NCBI GenBank assembly: GCA_029449245.1
Contig: JANATF010000006.1
Location: 1,798,001 to 1,862,000, forward strand
DNA: 64,000 bases
Direction of reading: 5' to 3'
DNA from: Mortierella alpina
Lineage: Eukaryota; Mortierellomycota; Mortierellomycetes; Mortierellales; Mortierellaceae
The translations under genes and the position numbers were made by a program. Within the stretch, counting starts at the first letter, position 1; each line of letters opens with the position of its first letter. Shown here in pieces: positions 1 to 11,138 of the stretch. The notes under the pieces are model-generated. The model had not been told where the DNA came from and did not search any database. It worked only from the letters and a program-made list of their open reading frames with translations.

Positions 1-398
1 TGGGCATGGTGAAGTTGCTGAAGTTGTTGCTGTTGCTGCATCAACTGTTGTTTGGTCGAAAGCAATGATGTATGAATGGTCAGATTCTTGGAGGTCAGTG
101 GTGGTGGTGGCAGGAGAACAAGTCCCGAGGCAGCTATAGTCGAGGAAAGCGATGCGACCGAGTTGCCGTTGGTTCCATGGCCACTGGCTGCAGCTGCAGC
201 TTGTTGCAGTAATTGGGCCAATTGGCCTTGTCCTCCTTGGATATGTGTTGAGTTTCCGGGTTGGCTCGAAGGGCCACCCGTCCCTGCCAGCACTCCACCA
301 CCTATCCCTGGGCCTGGGCCTTGTCCCGAGGAGACGGGGATTGCGGCTGTCGATGCGGAGGCGGTAGCTGTAGCGGGTGTAGTGATAGGATTGGACAT
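1..398 (-). CDS. Q-rich low-complexity protein, N-terminal part only (gene runs off the left edge)
   Basis: Read on the minus strand, an ATG at 398 opens a frame with no stop to the window edge, giving about 132 residues. The start is rich in Ser, Thr, Ala and Gly. A middle part is rich in Gln, Ala and Gly (a LAQLLQQAAAAA stretch). The last visible part is a Gln tract (KQQLMQQQQQLQQ). This composition is typical of fungal transcription regulators and co-activators, but no domain is visible, so no function is assigned. The plus-strand frame over the same bases is Cys/Trp/Pro-rich and is best read as a shadow. The first gene-specific evidence would lie left of the window. Confidence is moderate for a gene here and low for anything more specific. 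Confidence 0.55.
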   Translation of the reverse strand, partial: MSNPITTPATATASASTAAIPVSSGQGPGPGIGGGVLAGTGGPSSQPGNSTHIQGGQGQLAQLLQQAAAAASGHGTNGNSVASLSSTIAASGLVLLPPPPLTSKNLTIHTSLLSTKQQLMQQQQQLQQLHHA

Positions 399-2226
399 TG
401 AATCTATGCTCAATGAATAGTACTTTTTGGTGTTTGAGGAGTTGCTAACAAAATCCGGCGCGAGCTGGAACAGATGAGTGTGCGAGTAAGCAGGCCAAGC
501 CTAGCCAAGCCAAGCCAAGCGAGGAATGGTCGGGCAAACACACTGACAGGAAACGAGACAGAAGGAAGTGCAAATAGATGTGAGAGATTATTGTTAAGAA
601 AAATAGAGGAGATGAGCGAGAAAATGAAGAAGCAGTGAAAAGGGGAGACGAAAACAAACACACGTTGAAGGTCAAGTGGAAAATGAAAACTGGCGACAGA
701 GAGAGAGAAACATGTAGAAGCCAGGAGGGAGGGTGAAGAGTCGAGAGGGGGGGAAAAAAAGAGAGGGAAGCGAAAAGAGAAGCGAGTCCGCTACTTCTCC
801 ACTTTTGTCCTGGGTCTGTTCACTTTCCCCTCAGCATCGTCATGTAGCATCGACACAAACATGGCAGGCATGCTGCAAACTTTGGACCTGTGTCCGCCTA
901 CCCCCACCAACACATGTCGACACCCTATCCCCTGTCTGCCCTTTTTCTTGTCCCTCTCACTCACCCCCTGTGTGAACGCATGCGCATGCATGTTGCCTCG
1001 CCGAGGCTGGTCTGGTTCGTTGGTCATCCTGCAGTGTTAGCAAATTGCACTGTGTGACAACCGTAATAGCATCTTTGTCAGCCATCGACTGAAAGGCGTT
1101 ATGATCTACTGGGCTTGCATCGTGTGTCGTTGATGTATTGAAATAGTATCTCGGTGAATTTGTTCTGTCATTGCTCTCATCTCTTCACTTTCTTGTCCCC
1201 TTGTTTCCTTCATTTTCAAACTGTTGTTAAGGAGGACCGTTGCTGTCATCATCAAGGAGTTGTAGGTTGGAACCAGAAACAAACATTCTACCCTCGTTGT
1301 CGTGCGCCTTCCAAGCTCGTTTCGTGTATGTTGGCCGATAATGGGCAATCAAGCGAAGGACGCGTAAGACTGAAGCGCGTCGTTGTCAAAAACTCGAAAC
1401 ATGTATTATTCATTTCTTGTTAAAACCATTGTTAAGGAAGGAATAGGGAGGTGGACGCCTCTCATGGGGTGTTACCTGGCCCGAAGAGCACCGTCCTTTT
1501 CGTTTTTCTTTTTTTGCACAGAGCTCGCGCATCTACTTTTAACCCTTTTACAAAGGTAGAAAAAATATAATGCCTATGCGTCATCTCTCGTCCTCTGAGA
1601 GCGGAGAAGACTTTCAAGATTGCTCAGGATTGTTATAGTTGCTCCTTGCTCTGTCACGGTTCTCCTTGGCCCCCTTTTTTCGACGCTGTTTATCCAAACA
1701 TGACTCCCTTGACGCGTCGTGAAGCTCAATCGAGCGGTACACCTTTCGCGATACAATACCCTTGTTTTTGCTCACATCCAGCCCTCTGAGCATTGGCCAC
1801 AATTTGAGCAGGGATTGCATTTGTTTTGTCACAGGCCCCGCTGGGCTAAAGCTCTCCTTTTGCGAGCGTATTGTACATGTACGGTACTCACCTCGCGCAC
1901 TGTTTATCTGAGCAAAAGAGTGGCTGGTGCTTTTGAGCCTTCTTTTGTTCTGTCAAGAGCACTAGGGGAACTACCAATGTTGAGCCTGCGACGTTGGTCA
2001 AGGCGGCCTGGCCTGTACATGTTCTCACTGGCAGATCTTCTTTTTCCATAGTAATGGTGCTGTCATTGTAGAATCTCGCAACATCACTCTTAACAGTACT
2101 GAATAAACGCAAAAAGAAATATTTACATTTGGGTCAAGGCAAATGAAGGGAAAAAAGTAAGGAGGGAAGAGAAGAGGAAGAGAAAAATTGAGAGGATCGA
2201 ACAGACTAAGCAATGATGATAATGAT

Positions 2227-2264
<38 letters not shown>

Positions 2265-2460
2265 GCGTGTGTGTGTGCAATGGTGCTAGCTATACTATGG
2301 AGAAAAAGAGAGGTGTCAAGAGAAGAGAGACGAGCAAAAGTATAATATTACAACGGCGCTTGTGCTTTTTGTTCCCTGTTCGTTCGATGGCTCCATTCCT
2401 TCAACAAAAGAAAAAGAATTAGTATTTTTCCTCCCTTGCTTGGCCGCTTCTTTCCTTCGT
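399..2460. other. Gene-free stretch (promoter side of the Q-rich gene, 3' side of the HMG gene)
   Basis: No frame here looks like a protein; the open frames are short and biased by composition. It holds a small AGCCA/AAGCC tandem at about 495-525, purine-rich tracts at 590-790, and a GT dinucleotide tract near 2227-2278. The left end is the expected promoter of the minus-strand gene starting at 398. Confidence 0.6.
2227..2278. repeat. (GT)n microsatellite
   Basis: A nearly pure TG/GT dinucleotide run of about 50 bases, interrupted only by a GAG near its start and GTGC units near its end. It lies about 180 bases beyond the stop codon of the HMG-box gene, probably in or just past its 3' UTR. 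Confidence 0.9.
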
Positions 2461-4089
2461 TTACCCTCTCCAATGATCGCCACTGAGGTCACCTCCAGGG
2501 CCGGGTGGGCCGTTCCCAACGCCGCCATTTTGAACCTGCCCTGCTTCGTTGGCAGCAGCAGCAGCAGCCGCCGCAGCTCCTCCGTTGGCATCGTACGTCT
2601 CCATCTCGGTCTGGTATCGCTTCTTGTCGTTCTCGGCCATTGTTCCGTAGGACTCCTTCTCTGATTCTGATAGCTTTTGCCACTCCTCTCCCAGCATCTT
2701 GGTGATCTCTGTGGGCTTGAACTCTGGGTGCTTCTTCTTGATGTCGTCCCTAAGAAAGAACACGTAATTTTCGCGTTGGTATGAAAGGAAACAAAACAAA
2801 AACAACGTGCGAAGACAGGATTCAGAGCTGCCTTACCTCTTCATCAGTGTGAAAAAGATGTACGAGTTTCTGGGTCTCTTGGGACAGTTCTTGTCCTTAA
2901 CCACGGGGATAATGGGCCTCTTGGACTTTTTCTTCGAGATACCGCCACCAGGGGCAGGGCCCATCCCTTGTCGACCATGAAGTCCCAAATGCTGTTGCAA
3001 TCCTTGTTGATGCTGCAGCAGGTGTGGGGCTTGTTGATAGGGATGTTGTTGTAGGTGGTGGAACTGCTGCTGGTGCTGTAATGGTTGCTGACCGTGTGGT
3101 CCATGGCCATAGGGACTCGTGGGTGCCCCAACCATTCCACCAGGCCAACCCCCCATGCGATCGCCCGGACCGCCCATAGGGCTCATTGGCATACCAGGCA
3201 TTCCAAGACCCATACCGCCCATACCATTCATTCCGTTCATACTCATACCGCCCATGCCATTCAGTCCACCAAGGCCTCCTTGCTTGGTGGGCATACGTCC
3301 TTGTGGACCGGCCATGTTCCGAACAGCTCCAGGGTGGTTTGCGCCTAGGAGATCTGGCATCATCCCATTGGGTTGCGTCCAGGGCATGTCTCCAGAGCGT
3401 GATCCGTTTCTACCAAGCATGGGTGCAGACATGTTTGGATCCATGTAGCGCTGTTGCTGTTGTTGCTGTTGTTGTTGAAGACGGGAATCGTAGCGGCCAT
3501 CTCCAGGGTATATCGAGTGTGTGTGCATCAAGTTAGACATGCCAGGATGATGCGCCTGAGGCGACGGCTGGTATGGCGACTGCGTCGTTGTGTGCACTGG
3601 CTGATGGGCTTGGCGTTGAAGCGTCTGATGTTGCTGCTGTTGCTGCTGCGGCGTCTGGGGATGCTGTTGAGGCGGAGTCAACTGGTGAGACTGAGCCTGC
3701 TGCTGTGCATGAGGTGAGTGTTGTGCTCCGTCCGAGGGTTGCTGAGGACCGGCTCCGGTGGGTGTGCTGAGGGATGCTGTCGAGGCTGAGACCGCCGCGC
3801 CCGTGCTCGGTGGTGCTGCTGATCCAGTGGCATCGCCAGTGTGATACGGGAACTGAAAGTTGCCATTGGGGGCATATGTACCATTGTTGTGCATCGGCGG
3901 TAGTGAAGGCGGCGTCGCAGGACTAGGGACCGCATACGATCCTGAGTGACTAAAGTTCATATTGCTGCCGTTCATGTTTCCGTACAAGTTCTGATATCCA
4001 CCGTAACCGGGTCCTGGAGCGGCGTTTCCGGCCATCAAAGAAGGGTCGGAATCGAATTGTATAGGGGGGCTGGCCATGTCTGAGGACAT
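2461..4089 (-). CDS. HMG-box protein with long Gln/Met/Gly-rich N-terminus
   Basis: Two exons, 4089..2837 and 2749..2461, are joined across an 87-nt intron with a GTAAGG donor and TTAG acceptor. The split falls inside an Arg codon and restores the HMG box exactly. The protein is about 513 aa. Residues 1-400 are low complexity: poly-Q and His/Gln runs around 140-160 and 205-215, and Met/Gly repeats around 270-320. The HMG box follows at about 400-470, starting PKRPRNSYIFF and continuing EITKMLGEEWQKLSESEK, then a poly-Ala segment and a Gly/Pro tail. HMG boxes of this kind bend DNA. A single box with Q-rich flanks suggests a sequence-specific regulator or chromatin architectural factor in the nucleus. 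The LGEEWQKLSESEK core is closer to the Nhp6/HMGB type than to the SRY/mating-type type. The exact orthologue is not recognised. Confidence 0.9.
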
Positions 4090-7000
4090 TGACTATATAT
4101 GAATGTATATCAGGAAGGCGAGCAAGCGAGAACACTTTAAAAAAAAGGGAGGGACGAAGAGAACAAAAGGAAGAGAGGGAAAGAGTACGTGCGCCGTGAT
4201 GCAGCCGGAACGTATGTAGTCGATGTGTTGTGCGTTCGTTTCGTAAGAGCGGCAATACAAAGGCTTCTTTGTTCGTCTTTGTTGGCTGCTTGCTTATCCT
4301 TGTCCGTGTGGTTCGGGAGTAGCGTGGGCGACGAGGAAGGAAGAGAAAGGAGGGAATAAAAGGGAAGCTGGTGAACAGAGATTAAAAAGGATAAAGAAAA
4401 AAAAGAGAGAGAGAGGAAAACACAAAAACATGGTTAGCATCTTCCCTTCGTTCTCACGGGTAAAAAAAAACCAAAAAGAACCTAAAAAGCAGCGGCACCA
4501 TCAGCACACCCCGCTTCACGCTTCAGCATCACATCGTCCCAGCAGGAGACAAGATGCTGGTAAGAAAGAGGGGTGAGGGAAATGAGGAGGGGCAAAAGAG
4601 TGCCATATGCAACAATCGACAATCGATCATCATGTCCAGCCCCTCTGTTTCGTCTCATTCTGCACCCGCGTTGTTTTCAGGCACCAACCTGGCGGCCCGA
4701 ACATCTCAGCCGCCTCGTGCGCCATCCCTGCGGAAAATCCCTCTCTTTGCACGTCGCACTCCCTCCTGGGCCGGTTCCCGTATGTTTTCTTTTCTGCTGG
4801 GCACAAATTAAATTGACAATGTATTGTATAAATACCACTCTTTTTATGCCATAAACAGAGCGCAAGCGCATTTTTTTTTTTCTCTTTTCAAATCTTATTA
4901 TGCGCTCGCTTCTCATTGGGCGCAATGAAGTGTAAACAACTCTCAGAGAATGGCAACAGAAAGGATGAAGAAAAAAACAACAGTGTGAGGATACCAAGAG
5001 GAGCCACAAGTGAACTGCAGGAAGTAGCGCGAAGAGTCCATCGACGACAATCCGAGGTATTATAGAAAAATCAAACACTTTGGCTTCCGAAAGTCCTGGT
5101 GCTGCTTTCACGGGTTGACACGAGTGCAAGTCCATCCACGGTAAACACGCCAAAAAAGTAATACAAATGAATACAATAAAAGAATAAAGTGTATGTTTGG
5201 GGCTGTCAGAAAAAGGATTGGGGAGGAGGGAGTAGTAACAGGAGTTAAGAAAAAAAGAGAGAGAGAGGAAAAAAAGCGCCGGGCGGTATAGAGAACTGTA
5301 GGGGAACGTACATCTGACAACATGAAAACTTGGAACGAGAACTCCGTTATGCATATTGGGGAGTGTGATTCCGCCTGGCTCTTGCGCATGATCTGCAAAT
5401 GCCTGGAAGGTGCCAGAGCCGCCATCAAGTGCTACTCTTGATCCACCCATCTCATATACTGAACCTGCCCAACGCCCGTCCCGATGGCCGCTACCAATGC
5501 TTAATTTTTTTTTTGTTTTGCGCCCAAAATTGTCACTTGCCTGGAAGGAAAGGACGGGAGCAGAGTCGGGCCTTTTGGGATGATTAGAGTTGATGATGAC
5601 AAGTGCTCACGTACTTTTTTTTTTCTGTTCTTGCTGTCTTCCGGTTCAAGTGTTTCTCTGGACGCTATCTACACGGTGATATGTGAGGATAGAGAGCGAA
5701 AGAGATGGAAGGAGAGGAGGAGTAGGATTATATTAGCAACAGTGGCACACTGGCATTGGCAACCATTTTCGGATATTGGAGGAATGATCGTCCAAGTGAC
5801 AGCCAGACAGCTCAATGATGTTAAACGATGACAATAACACCGGACAAGCTCGATCCAAGCTTATGAGATTGACAAGGTATATTTATTGGTGGCATTGACA
5901 CGCTCCAGTAAGACGAGGCGAGTTTGTCCACTCAGAAAGATGGTTGCAGCGATCAGGCACAGGCACAAGCATAGGTACAGATGGATGTCGGCAGATAAGA
6001 TCAATCAACGGTAACACACGGAGAGAAGAGTGGGAGAGTCATAACCAGACTGAGCCACGAACCGATGATGATCGATAGAGGGAGAGTAGGTTTTGGGTTT
6101 GTGGACGTTCGACTCGTCAATGTTGATATGTCCCAAGAGATAGGTCAATGATAGCCAGGAGACGGTGCAAGAACAGAGACAGAGCGAGGCACACGGACAG
6201 TATGAGAATGTTACAACACAGGGTCACGTAAGAGATAAACGCACCAACAGCACGAAGGACAGAGGCAGAGGGACAGAGGGATGAAATATGAACGGGCTGG
6301 AGATGACAGAGCAATGAGAGGAGAGACAAGCGAACGCGTGCGTGTACTGCGCCATGTATGTATCATGTAACGGTATGTGTGTTCGAGGGTAAACGGAGAG
6401 AGAGAGGGTGTGCGTGTGCGTAGGTGCGTGTTTGGGTGTGGATATGCGGATGCGCGGATGCGGATGACACAGGACAAACGACCAAGGTGCGTGTTTGTCT
6501 TTGTAAGCACCAGCCAACGTAACCAGGGTGGGTATGTGGACATGCTTAAAGAGAACAGCTAAACAACAGACACACGCTACTGACCACAAGCAGGAACAGA
6601 CAGGCAGAGGGCAGTCGAGAGAGCGTGAGCGAATCTGAGAGGCGACGGAAGGGAAGGGAAGGGGACAAGGCAGAGAAGGGAGGGAGAGAGACGAAGAGAG
6701 AGAGAGAAGAGAAAGGGAATGGAAGGGAAGTAAAAAAAAGGGAAGGGATGGAAACGAAGGGAAAAAAAAAGTTCATTGAGCCAGCGAATCATCAACACTT
6801 GCGCTACTCCTTTCTCTTTTTCAATTGGACTCTATACAGGAAGCACGAAGCAGAACGTCCTTCTAGCTGATGATTGTAGCTCATGGTTCAATGCTCCGGA
6901 TATGAGCGAGAGAAACAGATAGTCGTACATCGCTGGTGGAGCCGGGTTTACCCCAACGGTAGAGTCAAGACTGCACAGCGTTGTCCCCTAACATCCTGGG

Positions 7001-8646
7001 ATGTTTTCTTTGGTTTTTTCGTTTCTTAGCTTGGGATCTCGTACGGGTGTAAGGGGGATGAGCACGGAATACTCCCTAAAGAAGACGGGACAAAGCTCGT
7101 TCTGTTCTCTCCCCTTCTCAATGCCTCCTTATTCTTATTTCTTTTTTTCTTGTTTAGTTCAGCTTAGAGCGGGAAAGAAAACAAAAAAAAATAAGGGGGC
7201 AATGAAAACTGGAAATGAATGCATTGAACGCGCACCGCCTGGCACTCTCAGGACTTTACTGAAGGTCCAGGCCATGGTTTCTGTGAGTCTTCTTGCTTTG
7301 ATATAGCTACAAGCCATTTGGAGCCATGAAGAACGAAACTCTTTCAGGCTCGGAAGGTGTCGGCCTCGTACATTTGAGCGCGGGATACAACGCAAAACAA
7401 ACTACGATAGCTGGGAGATTTGGTGAAGTTGTCGGCGGGGAAAGGAGGAGCATGTGACACTTGGAAGAACGCTGGTCTCGACCCAAGGATCGTTGCCCAT
7501 CGTACTGTACAGTCAGCCAGCATCGCGGTTTGCTGACTGTACATGTCCGCTACAGTACTGTATTAGTCTATATTTCGTTGAGTGCTAACCCACACTCCGA
7601 TCGAGGTAAACTGTAGAGAGACAGAGGATCGGCACACAGACGCAGAGGCACAGCTGGATTTGGGACGAGCCGAAGAACAGAATGAACCAACGGACGGAGA
7701 GAGAGATTGACAGAGAGAGAGGAATAGACTTTTAACTTTGGGACATTGCCAATGTCGCTCTCTCTCTCTCTTTCGTCTTTCTCTCTTCCCTGTCCGTTGG
7801 GCCTTCTGAATGTGGGGTACATACATGCGTCTGTGTTGGCTGAGTTGCATTTACAGATAACATGTATGTACAGTATTCAAATCAGTCTTTCCCTCCCCAC
7901 GGACCACACTGTCTCGCTGCGTCTGTGGGTATCGAGCCCAGTGGGGCAGGGGCAGCGGGATGAAGAGGGGTTAGTTAGACGCATGGACCCCACAACACGC
8001 GCTTGCATCACTACGTTGTTCCGTGTGGGTCGGTCAACTTCACGTGAATCAGACATTATCGAAAGCAGCGAGTCGTGGCACCTAGCCAAAAACAAAAGAG
8101 CCAAGTCCTTGCCTTCTTGCATCTGGTAGTCCTTTGTCGCTAAGCGCGTATTTGAAGAATGGCAGTCGAAAAAGACGTCTAGCGGGCCTCCTGGATCCTC
8201 CGAATACCACAAATAGCCATGACTGAAGGAACTCCTTTTCGCACCCCCCTTCTCTATACCTTACCCATTTGCTCTTCACCTCCTTTGACCAAGGTTGTTA
8301 TTCAGGAGGACTGACGTTAGGTACCGCTGTGAACAACTACGGAATGACCAATGTCGCCGTAGACTATCCCTTTCCTCTCACTCCTGATAACCTATTACCA
8401 CCCTTCAACTGTACACGGACCAGATGCGCGCGCCAGTAACCGAAACAGGAGGAGAAGTGAACCCACGGAGAACTTGTATCGATAATTCTTCGTCGTTAGA
8501 CAAATGTCGTTTCGTTTTGTTTTTAGCCACCAGGAGAGATCTTGTCGCCATTGTTCTCTTCATTTTGTACATGCACCCCTTCCTCTCTTTGTAATCTCGT
8601 TTTGTACGCTGTAGTCCCTCTCTCTCATCATCGACACCACTGCATC
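4090..8646. other. 4.5 kb gene-free block with strong purine/pyrimidine strand asymmetry
   Basis: This lies between two divergently transcribed genes (HMG-box, minus; membrane protein, plus), so it holds both promoters and probably long leaders. The plus strand is purine-rich over much of 4130-7750, with A-rich and GGGA/GAGA tracts (for example 6600-6770). The minus strand therefore reads as CT-rich, producing spurious Ser/Leu/Phe/Pro frames. Short GT-rich patches occur near 6340-6440. A hairpin and a palindrome lie at 7506-7562. I see no credible coding exon, tRNA or transposon. Confidence 0.6.
7506..7562. repeat. 12-bp-arm inverted repeat followed by a 12-bp palindrome
   Basis: Arms TGTACAGTCAGC (7506-7517) and GCTGACTGTACA (7532-7543) are exact reverse complements around a 14-nt loop. 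Eight bases further on, TACAGTACTGTA (7551-7562) is a perfect 12-bp palindrome sharing the CTGTAC core. It could be a binding-site cluster or a transcribed hairpin; function unknown. Confidence 0.7.
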
Positions 8647-10935
8647 ATGTCAAGCATACTACCATTGTCTTCGGCTCCAGTACAATTTGCGAGCTCGACA
8701 GATGTCAGTGCTATCATACCAGGGACCATCTTTCAGGATGAGATACCTCCGTCATTCGTCGATGGCACAGGACCTGAGCAGCCCTCCTCATCTTCCACGC
8801 CCTCTTGGAACGGTAATCGAACGCAAATTGAGGTCAACCCTACGATCCAAATTGTGTTGATTTCACTAGGGGTCGTAGTGGGAGCACTTTTTCTCCTAGG
8901 CATTGCAGCCGCATGCTATATCTCTCGCAAGAATAAACTGGCGAGCATGGAAAAAGAAGACAAGAGCCTGCCGCCAATCCCCGATACATCTGCTGCAGAC
9001 CTAGAATCAGGGCCGGGGCCACATAGTAAAAATGAGCATAGACAACTCCAGCATGCCTCCTCGTTCTCCAGCAACGCAATGCTGTTAGGTACTGTTATGA
9101 GTCCTTTGTTATTTTTAATTAACGTATCGCCAATGATTGATGCTTGATGTTGAAGACTTGTGACTGAGCACCTGTTCAAACTGTCGGCTAAGATATGCGC
9201 ACCCTTATCCACCTTAACAGCAGAAAAGAATGGCAGCGTGTGCGATAGCATGGGATATGGCCACTCAAGATCGAGCACGCCTGCAACCGTACGCTACCCA
9301 GCCACGATCGAGAGCCAGCCTGGAGCCACGCGTCCTACTGCAGCCACTGGAGTAGGTTCCCATGGCCACAGCAAGCGTAACTGCTACGTGGATGTCGCTC
9401 AAAATTACTCTAGCCGGCAGAGCCAGAGCTATATTATCAGTCCCACTGTCATGGCCTACAGAATGTCTATGGCTCTTGATCCTTCAATTACAGGGACGGG
9501 ATCTATGGACCTTCATACTGGTATCCCAGCCCACTTTCTATCTCAGTCAGCTTTCATGAGTGAAACCCTCCCCCATAGCAGCAATGGCTCTGGTGTTTTG
9601 AATGGACTATGCGACCGTTCCACTTCTCTTGCTTCACCCCCACCCCCACCTTCAGTGGCTGCAGGACCTTTTGTTCACGACCTTTCCATAGCCAAGCACA
9701 ATGGCGCAGCGTATGCAGACCAACCCAAATGGTGTGGTTCTGGTTCTTCATCCCCACCGCCGGTTCCGTCAAAGGATTGCTCTCCTCTGAATAGCCCCCG
9801 TAACAGTCTCAGCATCGGGCTTCTTGCGACACCCATTTCTGAGCCCATGGTGCATCCGACGAACGCTGACGCAGCTAGGACGCCTGACATCTCATACCAG
9901 CCTCCTTCACTTCCGACCAGTACTGCTGCGCCTGCCTTTGATCGTGGTGCTTCTCGAAGGAGCAGCACGGTCTTTACTGCCGCCAGCGGGTCGAGGAACG
10001 AAGGCAGCCCATGGCACCGCAAACGCGCCAGTGTTGTAGTCCCGGATGGAACCGCGCCCGTACGACTTTGGAAAGAAGATGTCGCAGCTGTCACAACTCC
10101 CGATACGTCACCCTCGTCCGCATCCTCCATGGCTGCTGGACCGTCCAGGGTAAGAGTCTTCTCAAGCGAGGATGCACTACAGTCTCGATATAAGTTTCGT
10201 GGGTTATCTCAGGTCGCCAGAAATGGCGCCGCGGTCTTTGAAGGTGTCGCCCCCCTCCATCGCAAGGCTATTGTACAAAGACGGAGTCTAGAAGAGTCCT
10301 CAACGAGCTCTCGAATGTTTCCTCGTCGATGGGCTGCGGGGCAGATTGCATTGGATGATGGTGATGATGATGAGGAGGTTGCGGTTCAAGATAGACATCA
10401 TGGTTGGGTCCATTCCACACAGGATTCGGGTTCTTTTACTCCTCAAGGTCATGCTTCAAAAGGGGCCTCGCTGGACGATTCCTCCGAGGAGAAGGTGATC
10501 ATCAGCCTACCAAGTCCGCGTGGTTGTCTGCTAGAAGCCGAGGTTGAGGCGATGGAGATTCAAGATGCTTATGGGTGGCAGCACCAGCACCAGCAGACAC
10601 ACGCGAAAGGTGATGAGGAATGCACTGTGGGACAGGACCCTTCAGCCTTGCAGCATCCGTACCCAACAGTCGTGCGGCGAAACCCCAAGCATCTTAGAGA
10701 CAAAGCAGTCAGCAGTTATAGGGATGATTATTGTGATCAACAACAACAGAGGAGAAGTCTGCGACAGTCTGTCGTGAACGATGGCGACATATCGGACGGA
10801 TCTGTATCAGGCAGTAACAGTGGGCGGAAGCGGCTTGTGGGGCTCTTTCAAAGCGCTCTTCAGCGAGCAAGTCTCTACTCTGCCGCAGGATCCTCTCCTC
10901 CTCCTTCTGTTCCTAAGACCGCGTCTTTTTCATGA
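8647..10935 (+). CDS. Single-pass membrane protein with long disordered cytoplasmic tail
   Basis: Two exons, 8647..9088 and 9221..10935, are joined over a 132-nt intron whose phase is consistent on both sides (Leu, then G|CA). The protein is about 718 aa. Residues 1-65 are Ser/Pro/Thr-rich without a clear cleavable signal. One strong hydrophobic segment spans about 67-92 (IVLISLGVVVGALFLLGIAA), followed by Arg/Lys, which predicts a cytoplasmic C-terminus. The remaining ~620 residues are disordered, rich in Ser, Pro and charged residues, with proline clusters such as SPPPPPSV-type and SPPPVPSK motifs that could bind SH3 domains. This resembles fungal cell-surface sensor or polarity membrane proteins in architecture only; no family domain is recognised. 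Start chosen at the first ATG of the frame. It converges with the LEA2-type gene, with 203 bp between stops. Confidence 0.8.
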
Positions 10936-11138
10936 CACAATGACACGTAGAGGAGACAAGGAAGAAGCTATTCTAGCAAGCGATTAAAGAAATGAATTCG
11001 GGTCTCTCGATACTCGAAAATGCAACTTCCAGTACCCGTTTTCACATTGCACGTTTCGAATAGAAGTATACAAGTTTATGAAGATACAATATTGAAATTC
11101 TCCTCCGCCCATTCGGTATTGCCGGACGCGTTAACGCC

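Noticed and set aside
1-420. Plus-strand frame of 114 codons at the left edge
   Set aside because: Shadow of the Gln-rich minus-strand frame, which has far more protein-like low complexity and a poly-Q tract.
4677-5450. 257-codon minus-strand frame
   Set aside because: Mostly Phe/Ser/Leu from pyrimidine-rich sequence; interrupted logic, no domain, and composition equals the biased background.
6211-6798. Several Ser/Leu/Phe/Arg-rich minus-strand frames
   Set aside because: Products of purine-rich plus-strand tracts; no codon bias or conserved pattern.
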